DNA from: an uncultured Alistipes sp.
Lineage (GTDB): Bacteria > Bacteroidota > Bacteroidia > Bacteroidales > Rikenellaceae
Assembly: GCA_900766655.1 (NCBI GenBank)
Contig: CAAFWE010000189.1
Coordinates: forward strand, 1 to 17,211
Direction of reading: 5' to 3'
Length of the DNA: 17,211 bases
The notes under the pieces are model-generated. The model made no database searches, was not told where the DNA came from, and saw only the letters and a list, made by a program, of their open reading frames with translations. The position numbers and the translations under genes were made by a program. Positions 1 through 7,488 of this stretch are shown piece after piece (position 1 is the first letter of the stretch; every line of letters begins with the position of its first letter).

Positions 1-128
1 ACCGCACCTGCAATGTGGATAGCACCACCAAAGAGGAGTAACTTCTCCGTTAAAGTGGTTTTACCAGCATCTGGGTGGGCGATAACCGCGAATGTCCTTC
101 TTCTTGCAATCTCTTCGTTCAGTGTCAT
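1..128 (-). CDS. prfC: Peptide chain release factor 3, N-terminal fragment (cut by window edge)
   Basis: Reading the minus strand from the ATG at 128-126 gives 42 codons that run off the window. The peptide starts [20 protein letters not shown] and continues with [23 protein letters not shown]. The P-loop (AHPDAGKTT, residues 17-25) and the following [11 protein letters not shown] stretch are characteristic of RF3, the translation GTPase that removes RF1/RF2 from the ribosome after peptide release. EF-G and other translational GTPases have a different sequence here. The start is supported by a TAATTTTG -7 box 25 bases upstream. The rest of the gene lies outside the window, so the downstream domains cannot be checked. 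It is transcribed divergently from the SGNH esterase gene. Confidence 0.88.
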   Translation of the reverse strand, partial: MTLNEEIARRRTFAVIAHPDAGKTTLTEKLLLFGGAIHIAGA

Positions 129-152
129 ATTCTCTTTTTCGTTTTGCGGCTG

Positions 153-160
153 CAAAATTA
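153..160 (-). promoter_or_regulatory. Putative -7 box of the prfC promoter
   Basis: On the minus strand this reads TAATTTTG, matching the Bacteroidetes -7 consensus TAnnTTTG. It lies 25 bases before the prfC ATG. A TTTG at the ideal 19-21 base upstream spacing is not seen, so only the -7 element is claimed. Confidence 0.5.
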
Positions 161-203
161 AGAAATTTCGTACACAAAAAGCGCATTTGTGCGAAATAAT
201 TTA

Positions 204-211
204 TACATTTG
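204..211 (+). promoter_or_regulatory. Putative -7 box of the SGNH esterase promoter
   Basis: TACATTTG matches the Bacteroidetes -7 consensus TAnnTTTG and lies 21 bases before the ATG at 233. A TTTG at 186-189 is closer than the usual spacing (14 bases), so the -33 element is uncertain. The box overlaps the alternative TTG start at 209, which argues against that start. Confidence 0.5.
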
Positions 212-232
212 TATAAACTTAGCAGATTATCT

Positions 233-1324
233 ATGAAGAGATTTTTCCTTACACTACTATCCTTGCTGGGCTTTTTTTCGGTTGCGATGGCTCAAAATGC
301 ACCTCTGACCTATGTGGATGCTTCTACTCTTACCATTATCAACAAGATACAGAAGACGGGTATGCCACTCGAGCGTCTCGATGTCGAGCGATACAGCTCG
401 CTGACACGAAATGCTGCGAAGACCTTCCGCCAGTCGACTGGTTTGGCCCTTGTCTTTAGCACCGATAGTCGCAACATCTATGCTCGATGGAGCGTGCATC
501 CGCGTAAATTGGTCGCCAACTCCACTGACATCTATCAGCGTGGCCTCGACATATACATCCGCCACAACGGTGAGTGGACCTTTGCGGGTACGGCACGCCC
601 AACCACCGACCTTGCGGTTATCGACTTCGAGTCACCTCTTGTTCGTCGTATGGGCGAGGGTGTCAAGGAGTGTATGGTCTATCTGCCAGCATATGCACAC
701 TTCAAGTCGCTCGAGATAGGCGTTGATAAGGGTGCGAAGATCACACCTATGCCATCTCCATTCAAGCACAAGATAGTCTTTATTGGCTCCTCGCTAACTC
801 ACGGAGAGGGTGCGCCACGCCCTGGTGCGAATTATGTGGCGCAACTTGGTCGTCGCCTCAATGCCGAGACTCCAAACCTTGGCCATAGCGGTCAGTGTAA
901 GCTGCAGCAACACTTCATCGATATCGTTTGCGATACCGAGGCCGATGCATATGTCTTCGATGCCTTCTCGAACCCTTCGGCGGAGATTATCAACGAGCGA
1001 CTCTACGACTTTGTGAAGCAGATTCGTGCCAAGCACAAGGAGACTCCTCTCATCTTTTTGCAGACGGTGGTGCGTGCAGGTGCTTTGTTCGACCTCGTCT
1101 CTCGAGAGAGAAACCTCGCACAACGCGCTGCAGCCGAGACTGTTATGCGTCAGGTGTGCAAGGATTTCAAGAATGTCTACTTTATCAACCCAGCCTTCGA
1201 TTTTGGCAACGATAACGAAGGTACGGTCGACACATCGCATCTGACCGACCTCGGCATTCATCGAGCATTGAAGGAGTTAGAGCCAAAGTTGCGAAAGATA
1301 CTCTCGCGCCACGGTATCAAATAA
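233..1324 (+). CDS. Secreted SGNH/GDSL-type esterase
   Basis: The product has 363 residues with an N-terminal signal peptide (MKRFFLTLLSLLGFFSVAMA, likely cleaved before Q21). It appears to have two domains. The N-terminal beta-rich region contains GLDIY (residues 104-108), which resembles the GxDLY module found ahead of bacterial SGNH esterases. The C-terminal catalytic domain starts near residue 180. Its block I is GSSLTHGEG with the likely nucleophile S187, and its C-terminal DTSH box carries the likely catalytic D333 and H336. Such enzymes remove acyl groups (often acetyl) from glycans or other esters, but the substrate cannot be read from sequence. The ATG at 233 was chosen over an upstream in-frame TTG at 209 because the signal peptide starts at 233 and the -7 box overlaps 209. 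The gene is monocistronic here, divergent from prfC and convergent with nadB. Confidence 0.82.
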   Translation: MKRFFLTLLSLLGFFSVAMAQNAPLTYVDASTLTIINKIQKTGMPLERLDVERYSSLTRNAAKTFRQSTGLALVFSTDSRNIYARWSVHPRKLVANSTDIYQRGLDIYIRHNGEWTFAGTARPTTDLAVIDFESPLVRRMGEGVKECMVYLPAYAHFKSLEIGVDKGAKITPMPSPFKHKIVFIGSSLTHGEGAPRPGANYVAQLGRRLNAETPNLGHSGQCKLQQHFIDIVCDTEADAYVFDAFSNPSAEIINERLYDFVKQIRAKHKETPLIFLQTVVRAGALFDLVSRERNLAQRAAAETVMRQVCKDFKNVYFINPAFDFGNDNEGTVDTSHLTDLGIHRALKELEPKLRKILSRHGIK

Positions 1325-1335
1325 GAATCTGTCTA

Positions 1336-1365
1336 ACAAGGCTCTTTCGGCATCTGCTTCGTTTG
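1336..1365. repeat. 30-bp direct repeat, copy 1
   Basis: The 30 bases starting ACAAGGCTCTTTCGG and ending CTTCGTTTG recur without a mismatch at 1461-1490, with identical positions 125 bases apart. The copies diverge immediately on the right (TGAAATG versus AGATATA). A perfect 30-base match in a non-coding gap is not expected by chance and suggests either a local duplication or two copies of a dispersed element. Confidence 0.9.
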
Positions 1366-1460
1366 TGAAATGCTCACATACGCCTCAGTATGCTGCGCTT
1401 TCCCAAACTTCGAGCAGCTTCAAAATAGCTCTTGTTATACAAATTTTTGGGTGTTGGCAG

Positions 1461-1490
1461 ACAAGGCTCTTTCGGCATCTGCTTCGTTTG
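1461..1490. repeat. 30-bp direct repeat, copy 2
   Basis: This is identical to 1336-1365. The 95 bases between the copies contain a short inverted repeat, CATAC/GTATG, around a 6-base loop. Copy 2 lies immediately before the A-rich segment leading into the terminator hairpin. Confidence 0.9.
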
Positions 1491-1507
1491 AGATATAAAA
1501 TAAAGAA

Positions 1508-1538
1508 AATGCCGAGCGCAATGCTCGGCATTCGTTTT
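1508..1538. terminator. Bidirectional rho-independent terminator between SGNH esterase and nadB
   Basis: A perfect 10-bp stem (AATGCCGAGC at 1508-1517 with GCTCGGCATT at 1523-1532) closes a 5-base loop. On the minus strand it is followed by TTTTCTTTATTTTA, a good T-rich tail for nadB transcripts. On the plus strand it is followed by CGTTTTC, a weaker tail for the esterase gene. It lies about 180 bases beyond each stop codon. Confidence 0.75.
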
Positions 1539-1591
1539 CCGTTTTCACCTTTAATCCCTCTTCGAGGGCTTTTCCTCCTTCTTGCAAGGCA

Positions 1592-1612
1592 TAGTGTGCA
1601 AGCACCCTCTGC
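1592..1612. repeat. GC-rich imperfect direct repeat, copy 1
   Basis: The 21 bases TAGTGTGCAAGCACCCTCTGC match 1664-1684 with one mismatch (C/T), 72 bases apart. The flanks are also similar: copy 1 continues as TCTTGCTT and copy 2 as GCTCGGCTT. Its TGCAAG also pairs with CTTGCA just upstream, so the unit may fold as a hairpin. Confidence 0.7.
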
Positions 1613-1663
1613 TCTTGCTTCGTGCGTCGGTTGACCTTCGGTCTTCACCGCTCCGCCTCGGCT

Positions 1664-1684
1664 TAGTGTGCAAGCACTCTCTGC
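1664..1684. repeat. GC-rich imperfect direct repeat, copy 2
   Basis: This is the second copy of the 1592-1612 unit, differing at a single base. Between the copies is a small inverted repeat, GACC-TTC-GGTC. The pair lies between the nadB stop codon and the terminator hairpin, so on the minus strand it would be transcribed as the nadB 3' untranslated region. Confidence 0.7.
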
Positions 1685-1715
1685 GCTCGGCTTAATCGCG
1701 GCGGTCCGTTTTCCG

Positions 1716-3287
1716 CTATTTCTGCGGTGGGTAGTCGATGGTGTAGTGCAGACCTACCGACTCCTTGCACTCGCGAGCTTGCTTGATGGTGAGGTATGCC
1801 ACAGCAATCATATTGCGTAACTCGCACAACTCACGACAAGGCTTGGTGCGGTTGTAGAGCTCCTCGGTCTCTTGCCAAATCACCGCCAGACGCTTCAAGG
1901 CACGCTCCAAACGGAGGTTCGAGCGCACGATGCCCACATAGTTCGACATAATAGAGCGCAACTCCTTGCGATCCTGCATCACCAATACCATCTCCTCAGC
2001 CTCGGCTGTACCCTCGAAATCCCAATCAGGAATGCCCTCCTGGAACTCCACCTTGTCGAGCATCTCGAGTGAGTGCTTGGCTGCGATGTCGGAGTAGACC
2101 ACCGCCTCGGTCAACGAGTTCGATGCCAAGCGGTTTGCTCCGTGCAGACCAGTGCAGCTGCTCTCGCCCAAGACATAGAGGCGACGAATCGAGCTCTCGC
2201 CATTGTAGTCGACCTTCACACCGCCACAGCAGTAGTGCGCTGCAGGGCATACTGGAATCATATCCTTGGTGATGTCGATACCTATTGAGAGACACTTTTC
2301 GTAGATGTTAGGGAAGTGGTGCTTGGTCTCCTCGGCTGGCATATGGGTAACATCGAGGTAGACAAACTCCTCGCCTCGAATCTTCAGCTCGTGGTCTATC
2401 GAGCGAGCCACCACATCGCGTGGTGCCAACGACTTCATCGGGTGGTACTTGTGCATAAACTCCTGACCATTCTGGAGTCGGAGCACAGCTCCATAGCCTC
2501 GCATAGCCTCGGTGATGAGGAACGATGGACGCTCGCCAGGGTGGTAGAGCGCGGTAGGGTGGAACTGGATGAATTGCATATTCTCGGTCTTGGCCTTTGC
2601 TCGGTGGCACATTGCGATGCCATCGCCCGTAGCGACCTTCGGATTTGTAGTTGTGTGGTAGATGTTGCCACAACCGCCCGCTGCCACGATGGTGAACTTG
2701 GCGAGTACGGTCAAAATCTCGTTGGTCTCGGTGTTGAGCACATATGCTCCGAAACAAGCCAAACCGCGAGTGTGACGAGTCACAATCTCGCCGAGGTGGT
2801 GCTGTGTGAGCAAATCGATGGCGAAGTGATCCTCGAGGATGGTGATGTTCGGATGGTTGCGTACTTGCTCGATGAGCGCACGCTCAATCTCGGCACCTGT
2901 CAAATCCTGATAGTGGAGGATGCGATGCTCGGAGTGACCTCCCTCGCGGTGAAGGTCGAAGCCTCCATCCTCGCGACGGTCGAAGCGAGTGCCCCAGCGA
3001 ATCAGATCCTCGGCCGAGCGAGGCGCATTCTTTACGACCAATTCTACAGCCTTCTGATCGCACTTGCCGGCACCGCAGACGAGGGTATCCTCGATGTGTT
3101 TCTCGAATGTGTCGGGGGCGTAGGTTACAGAGCAGATACCGCCCTGTGCATAGTTGGTGTTACACTCGTTGAGTTTACCTTTGGTAACGATGGTAACGGT
3201 GGCAGTATCGGCAACTTTGAGTGCAAAGCTCAATCCGGCAGAGCCTGAGCCGATAACCAAAAAATCACTTTTCATTTTGCGTGACAT
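1716..3287 (-). CDS. nadB: L-aspartate oxidase (quinolinate synthesis, NAD biosynthesis)
   Basis: This 523-residue FAD enzyme oxidises L-aspartate to iminoaspartate, which NadA condenses with dihydroxyacetone phosphate to give quinolinate. Visible landmarks, in order, are the dinucleotide-binding GSGSAG (residues 13-18), TNYAQGG (44-50), HREGGHSEHR (113-122), QFHPTALYHP (241-250), the active-site MRGYGAVLR (262-270), PRDVVARSID (289-298), PAAHYCCGG (348-356) and GESSCTGLHGANRLASNSL (374-392). They match the NadB/SdhA flavoprotein family, and the length and the FHPTAL and HGANRLASNSL wording favour NadB over fumarate reductase. The ATG at 3287 lies just downstream of an excellent promoter. An in-frame ATG at 3275 (MKSDFLVIG) is equally possible, whereas a longer upstream frame would begin before the promoter. 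nadA and nadC are not in this window. Confidence 0.93.
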   Translation of the reverse strand: MSRKMKSDFLVIGSGSAGLSFALKVADTATVTIVTKGKLNECNTNYAQGGICSVTYAPDTFEKHIEDTLVCGAGKCDQKAVELVVKNAPRSAEDLIRWGTRFDRREDGGFDLHREGGHSEHRILHYQDLTGAEIERALIEQVRNHPNITILEDHFAIDLLTQHHLGEIVTRHTRGLACFGAYVLNTETNEILTVLAKFTIVAAGGCGNIYHTTTNPKVATGDGIAMCHRAKAKTENMQFIQFHPTALYHPGERPSFLITEAMRGYGAVLRLQNGQEFMHKYHPMKSLAPRDVVARSIDHELKIRGEEFVYLDVTHMPAEETKHHFPNIYEKCLSIGIDITKDMIPVCPAAHYCCGGVKVDYNGESSIRRLYVLGESSCTGLHGANRLASNSLTEAVVYSDIAAKHSLEMLDKVEFQEGIPDWDFEGTAEAEEMVLVMQDRKELRSIMSNYVGIVRSNLRLERALKRLAVIWQETEELYNRTKPCRELCELRNMIAVAYLTIKQARECKESVGLHYTIDYPPQK

Positions 3288-3301
3288 TTTATTTCTTGGC
3301 A

Positions 3302-3333
3302 CAAATTTACTAAAAAATGGAGCGTAATTCAAA
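3302..3333 (-). promoter_or_regulatory. nadB promoter with ideal Bacteroidetes -33/-7 spacing
   Basis: Reading the minus strand, TTTG (3333-3330) is followed by exactly 20 bases and then TAAATTTG (3309-3302). This matches the Bacteroidetes sigma-ABfr consensus TTTG-N19-21-TAnnTTTG. Transcription would start near 3296, which gives a very short leader to the ATG at 3287 or 3275. Confidence 0.75.
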
Positions 3334-3352
3334 GTGTTTGGCAAAAAATCTC

Positions 3353-3360
3353 TATTTTTG
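3353..3360 (+). promoter_or_regulatory. Putative -7 box of the GH2 gene promoter
   Basis: TATTTTTG matches TAnnTTTG and lies 22 bases before the ATG at 3383. The TTTG at 3337-3340 is only 12 bases upstream, too close for a canonical -33, and no TTTG sits at the ideal distance. Confidence 0.45.
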
Positions 3361-3382
3361 TCTACCAAAATTCACAAAAAAT

Positions 3383-6025
3383 ATGAAAAATATAGTTGCA
3401 AGCCTACTCCTTACCGCATCATTCATTCTCCCATTGTCGGCTTGGGCGCAACGCATCGAGCGCACAATAAACGAGTCGTGGCTCTTTGCTCGCGAGGGCG
3501 AAAAGGTGGAGGTCGTGAATATCCCACACTCGTGGAATCGAGTAGACTGCGTAGACGATACACCTGGTTACTATCGTGGCGTGGGTAACTATACCAAGCG
3601 ACTTATTATCAACGATAACCTCGATGGTCGTAAGGTCTACATCTACTTCGAGGGTGCAAATCAAATTGCCGAGGTGTGGATGAATGGGCAATTCGTGGGC
3701 AAGCACATAGGTGGTTACTCAGCCTTCTGCTTCGATGTTACAGAGGCGGTGCGTATGGGTGAAAACGAGCTGAAGGTCAAGGTCGATAACTCCCACAACG
3801 AGGCTGTGCCACCGCTCTCTGCTGACTTTACATTCTTCGGTGGCATATACCGCGATGTAAACCTTATCATAACTCCCGAAACACACATTTCGACCACCCA
3901 TTACGCATCGAGTGGTGTATACATCTCGACGACGCGTGTTACGGAGCAGAGCGCCGAGGTGCATATCCGCACGATGCTCACCAATCGCAGCAGTAGCAAG
4001 CGCACTATCTATCTCCACCACAAAATCGTATCGCCCGAAGGAAAGGTCGTGAAGGAGATGCGCGAGCGTGTGGTGTTAGCCCCGCAGAGCGAGAACTACG
4101 AACACGCCACCACAACAGAGATTACCACTCCGCAGTTGTGGAGTCCCGATACGCCACATCTCTATAAGGTCTACACCTCGCTATGCGACAAAGCGGGAAA
4201 TGTGAGTGACCGAGTTCTCAATACGATGGGCATCAGATGGTTCGAACTCGACAACGAGAAGGGTTTCTTCATAAATGGCAAGCACTATAAGTTAATGGGT
4301 ACAAACCGCCATCAAGACTATGCGGGCGAGGCGAATGCCTTGAGCGATGCGCGTCATATCGAGGATATCCGCACAATGAAGGAGATGGGAAGCAACTTTC
4401 TGCGCATATCGCACTATCCGCAAGACCGTCTTGTTACTCGCCTATGCGATAGACTCGGTATGGTCGCTTCGGTCGAGATTCCGATTGTGAATGCGGTGAC
4501 TCCGGGTGATGCCTTCTTGGAAAATTCGCTCGAGATGATTCGTGAGATGGTCTACCAAGACTACAACTCACCATCGGTGATGATATGGGCATATATGAAT
4601 GAGGTTCTGCTCCGAATACCTGTAGATAAGAGCAACGAGGCGAAGGTGGCGGAGTACTATGCCGAGGTCTACCGACAAGCCGAGGCAATCGAGGGGCTGT
4701 TGCGAAAGATTGATGGCTCGCGCCTCACGATGATTCCTTGCCACACCTCGTGGCGACGATACGATGCGTGCGGAATCTTAAAGCTCCCTCATATCGTAGG
4801 CTGGAATGTCTACTTCGGATGGTATTCGGCAACAACAGATAGCTTTGCACGATTTGTAGACAAGATATGCGCCAAGTACCCCGACAAAGGTATGATGATT
4901 TCGGAGTATGGTGCCGATATGGATATTAGACTACACTCGTTCAAGCCCGAAAGGTTCGACTACACTTGCGAGTATGGTCTGCACTTCAATAAGCGCTACA
5001 TATCCGAGATTCTCAAGCGAGACTTTATAGTGGGTGCAAATGTTTGGAACTTCAATGACTTCCACAGCGAGTCGCGTCGTGACGGAATACCGCATATCAA
5101 CAACAAAGGTCTTGTAGATGCTTCTCGCGAGAAGAAGGATGTATTCTACATCCACGCTGCAGCAAACCTACGCACGCCATACCTCAAAATCGGTGGTGAG
5201 CAGTGGCGCAATCGCGGTGGCGTGACCATAGATGGCGTATGTCGTCAGCCTTTGTCGGTATTCAGCAATGCCGAGCAGGTGGAGCTCTTACATAATGGCA
5301 AATCGCTTGGTAAAAACAGGGTGGTAGATTTCGTTGCTCAATATGAGGTGCCATTTGTTGATGGCGAGAATCTATTCGAGGCTGTTGCCGATTCTGATGC
5401 GAATATTTGCGATAGGGTGGTGTTGCCTTTTAAGAGTTATCCGCACAATATCGATGCAGACTTCGAGGAACTGAATGTTTTGCTCGGCGCAGTGCGCTAC
5501 TTTGACGACCGCAAGGATAAGATAGCTTGGATTCCTGAGAAAGCGTATAGCAAGGGTAGTTGGGGATATGTCGGTGGTGCGCCCAATAGGCCTCTTGCGT
5601 CGGACAAAAAGAGTACTCTGCCTGCAACAATGGATATCGATTTTCCGAATACCGAGAATGATCCGCTATGGCAGACTCAACGCAAGGGTTTGGAGGCCTT
5701 TAAGGCAGATGTTCCCGATGGAAAGTATTGCGTAATGCTCTATTTTGCCGAGTGGGAATCGAACAAGAGCAAGGAGGCTTTGGCCTACTTCTTGGGCGGT
5801 GGTGCAGCCACAACCGCAACTGCGACAGAGCGCATATTCGATGTGTCGATTAATGGGGTGAAGGTGTTGCCTACATTCAATATTGCTGCCGAGGTGGGCG
5901 GTGAGGTTGGCATTGCAAAGAAATTTACGGTCGATGTTGCCAATGGCGAGGGCATAACCGTAGGCTTCAACCCTATCAATGGCGAGCCAACCCTCTGCGC
6001 TATCAGAATCTATAGGGTGTTCTAA
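3383..6025 (+). CDS. Secreted GH2 beta-galactosidase-like glycoside hydrolase with malectin-like domain
   Basis: The product has 880 residues with a signal peptide (MKNIVASLLLTASFILPLSA). The order is: a GH2 sugar-binding jelly roll (about 25-165, with WMNGQFVGKHIGGYSAF and GGIYRD), an Ig-like beta-sandwich (about 168-285) and a TIM barrel (about 287-600). The barrel shows GTNRHQDYAG, NFLRISHYPQ, the likely acid/base E407 in AYMNEV and the likely nucleophile E508 in MISEYGAD. A linking beta domain follows, and then a malectin/CBM57-like domain (about 693-880) with PLWQTQR, MLYFAEW, RIFDVSING and IRIYRVF. The NRHQD wording resembles LacZ-type enzymes more than beta-glucuronidases, but specificity is an inference. 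The ATG at 3383 was chosen over an upstream in-frame ATG at 3317 because the signal peptide begins here and the -7 box lies between the two. No SusC/D genes adjoin it. Confidence 0.9.
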   Translation: MKNIVASLLLTASFILPLSAWAQRIERTINESWLFAREGEKVEVVNIPHSWNRVDCVDDTPGYYRGVGNYTKRLIINDNLDGRKVYIYFEGANQIAEVWMNGQFVGKHIGGYSAFCFDVTEAVRMGENELKVKVDNSHNEAVPPLSADFTFFGGIYRDVNLIITPETHISTTHYASSGVYISTTRVTEQSAEVHIRTMLTNRSSSKRTIYLHHKIVSPEGKVVKEMRERVVLAPQSENYEHATTTEITTPQLWSPDTPHLYKVYTSLCDKAGNVSDRVLNTMGIRWFELDNEKGFFINGKHYKLMGTNRHQDYAGEANALSDARHIEDIRTMKEMGSNFLRISHYPQDRLVTRLCDRLGMVASVEIPIVNAVTPGDAFLENSLEMIREMVYQDYNSPSVMIWAYMNEVLLRIPVDKSNEAKVAEYYAEVYRQAEAIEGLLRKIDGSRLTMIPCHTSWRRYDACGILKLPHIVGWNVYFGWYSATTDSFARFVDKICAKYPDKGMMISEYGADMDIRLHSFKPERFDYTCEYGLHFNKRYISEILKRDFIVGANVWNFNDFHSESRRDGIPHINNKGLVDASREKKDVFYIHAAANLRTPYLKIGGEQWRNRGGVTIDGVCRQPLSVFSNAEQVELLHNGKSLGKNRVVDFVAQYEVPFVDGENLFEAVADSDANICDRVVLPFKSYPHNIDADFEELNVLLGAVRYFDDRKDKIAWIPEKAYSKGSWGYVGGAPNRPLASDKKSTLPATMDIDFPNTENDPLWQTQRKGLEAFKADVPDGKYCVMLYFAEWESNKSKEALAYFLGGGAATTATATERIFDVSINGVKVLPTFNIAAEVGGEVGIAKKFTVDVANGEGITVGFNPINGEPTLCAIRIYRVF

Positions 6026-6026
6026 T

Positions 6027-6707
6027 CTACCATACGAATGGCACTATGCGCCACTTTACACGACTGCAGTAGTCGGTATACCCCTCGAGTTCGGCCTTGA
6101 GGAGTCGCTCCTCGTCGAGTGTTCGCACCACGATGACGGGGATGTTGATGGCGAATGGAATAAGTGCCCAGTACGACCCCAACACAAGTGGCATCGATAG
6201 GAAGAGCAGAAGTGTGAATAGGTACATCGGATGACGCACTATGGAGTATAGACCAGTGTCGATAACCTTTTGATTCTCTGTTACCTCGATGGTGCGTGAG
6301 AGCCAAATGTTTTCTCGCATCACCTCCATATATCCACCATAGGAGAGCAACAAAAGTGTCGAACTACCAATGACCAACTCGCTCGGCATCGCGCTCCATC
6401 CGTAGCGGTGGTCAACTCCTGCCACGACAAAGCCTACGATGAACGAAAGTCCCGACAGACGCACTACGCCACTCTGCTTCTCGCGCTTCTCCTTCGACTT
6501 GAGTCTGCGCTCGAGCAACTCGGGCGAAAAGATTAGCAAACCTACACCCAATATCACCATCGGAATCAGCAGTAGCCCGAGCAGTCGCCACGCACCTTGG
6601 TAGTGAATGGTGCCAGCCGAGAGAAAGAGCGGAGCACCCATCAAGATTGCTCCTGCCGAAAACTTCAAGAGTGCGTTTAGCGCCAAATTTGCTCTATTCA
6701 TAGCCAT
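6027..6707 (-). CDS. Isoprenylcysteine carboxyl methyltransferase (ICMT)-like membrane methyltransferase
   Basis: This 226-residue membrane protein has hydrophobic segments near residues 8-32, 38-60, 84-98, 110-127 and 160-195. The ICMT/PEMT-family signature is present near the C-terminus: GLYSIVRHPMY (152-162), then RTLDEERLL (195-203) and EGYTDYCSRVKWRIVPFVW (208-226). These bind S-adenosylmethionine in the family. SPELLERRLK (61-70) is the usual N-terminal family motif. Bacterial members methylate diverse and mostly unknown lipophilic substrates. The ATG overlaps the mqnD stop codon by one base (TAATG), indicating translational coupling. A second ATG two codons later is the alternative start. 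Its stop is 1 base from the convergent GH2 stop. A role on a quinone or other membrane lipid is only a guess from context. Confidence 0.8.
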   Translation of the reverse strand: MAMNRANLALNALLKFSAGAILMGAPLFLSAGTIHYQGAWRLLGLLLIPMVILGVGLLIFSPELLERRLKSKEKREKQSGVVRLSGLSFIVGFVVAGVDHRYGWSAMPSELVIGSSTLLLLSYGGYMEVMRENIWLSRTIEVTENQKVIDTGLYSIVRHPMYLFTLLLFLSMPLVLGSYWALIPFAINIPVIVVRTLDEERLLKAELEGYTDYCSRVKWRIVPFVW

Positions 6708-7483
6708 TAGAGGGTTTGGGTATTCAACAATTTCTCCACCGCCTTGTGCCCCTCCTCGCCAAGCGAGATGGTGTAGTCGTTCACAAAGAGTGCGATGTGC
6801 TTATCGATGACCTCGTCCTCCAACTCTTGTGCGTGCTCTTTCACGAAACTGCGCGATACGAGTGGGTTGTCGAAGGCAAATTTTACACTTTGTGAAAGTA
6901 GATTATCGAATTTCGATATTGTGTTTTTGTCAATTTCTCGTTTAACGATAATAGCTCCAAGCGGAAGAGGTAGGTTTGTCTCGTTTTCCCACAATTTTCC
7001 GAGGTCGGCAACTAACTCCAAATTGCGACGCTCGTAGACAAATCGGCCTTCGTGAATCAGCACACCAGCATCCACATCTCCTCGCTCCACAGCTTGGGCA
7101 ATCTCGGAGAAGAGCATCTGTCGCACCTCTTCGATTTCGGGGAAGTAGTGACGCAACAGTGCATTGGCTGTGGTGTTCAGACCAGGCGAGGCTACGGTGC
7201 GGATAGGCGAGGTCTCGCCCTTGCGACGCACAAGCAACTGGCCATTGCCACGACCAAGTGCCGAGCCACTATCGAGTAGGGCATATCTATCGGCTACAAG
7301 CGGATAGACCGCATAACTGATTTTTGAGATATCTGGCTCACCACGCAACACACCCTCGTTCAACTCCTCGATATCGTGGTACTCCACATCAAGGTCGAAG
7401 TCGTGGTCGATGCGACGATTGATGATGGCATCGAATGCGAATGTGTCATTCGGACAAGGCGAGATATGTAGCGAAAGTTTCAT
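6707..7483 (-). CDS. mqnD: 1,4-dihydroxy-6-naphthoate synthase (futalosine menaquinone pathway)
   Basis: This 258-residue protein has a periplasmic-binding-protein-like fold. It converts cyclic dehypoxanthinyl futalosine to 1,4-dihydroxy-6-naphthoate in the alternative menaquinone pathway. The N-terminal SPCPNDTFAF (residues 8-17) is the hallmark of MqnD. Other matches are DISKISYAVY (51-60), ASPGLNTTANALLR (98-111), VDAGVLIHEGR (137-147; H144 corresponds to the family's proposed catalytic histidine) and LPLPLGAI (171-178). The ATG at 7483 is chosen because MqnD proteins begin just before this motif. A longer in-frame extension to 7603 would overlap mqnB and has no family similarity. It lies 5 bases after the mqnB stop and overlaps the next gene, so the three genes are clearly one operon. 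Confidence 0.92.
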   Translation of the reverse strand: MKLSLHISPCPNDTFAFDAIINRRIDHDFDLDVEYHDIEELNEGVLRGEPDISKISYAVYPLVADRYALLDSGSALGRGNGQLLVRRKGETSPIRTVASPGLNTTANALLRHYFPEIEEVRQMLFSEIAQAVERGDVDAGVLIHEGRFVYERRNLELVADLGKLWENETNLPLPLGAIIVKREIDKNTISKFDNLLSQSVKFAFDNPLVSRSFVKEHAQELEDEVIDKHIALFVNDYTISLGEEGHKAVEKLLNTQTL

Positions 7484-7488
7484 TGGAG

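Larger units (their letters stand above)
1325..1715. other. 391-base non-coding region with repeats and a terminator
   Basis: This is the gap between the convergent SGNH esterase and nadB genes. It holds a perfect 30-bp direct repeat, a strong hairpin with flanking A and T runs, and a GC-rich imperfect repeat pair. It also has several small inverted repeats, for example CCCTC/GAGGG at 1556-1568. Short open frames on both strands (up to 89 codons) overlap the repeats and show no recognisable protein features. I see no RNA gene that I can name. Confidence 0.7.

Noticed and set aside
1336..1490. Possible CRISPR-like array from the 30-bp repeats
   Set aside because: There are only two copies, 95 bases apart, which is too long for a typical spacer. 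No further repeats or cas genes are present.
1365..1648. Open frames of 87-89 codons in the 1325-1715 gap
   Set aside because: They overlap repeats and the terminator hairpin, have no promoter or recognisable domain, and differ in reading frame between the repeat copies.
2316..3248. 310-codon open frame on the plus strand
   Set aside because: It is antisense to nadB, which has all family motifs on the minus strand.
3288..3368. N-terminal extension of nadB to an upstream ATG
   Set aside because: It would start upstream of the excellent nadB promoter and add 27 residues without NadB similarity.
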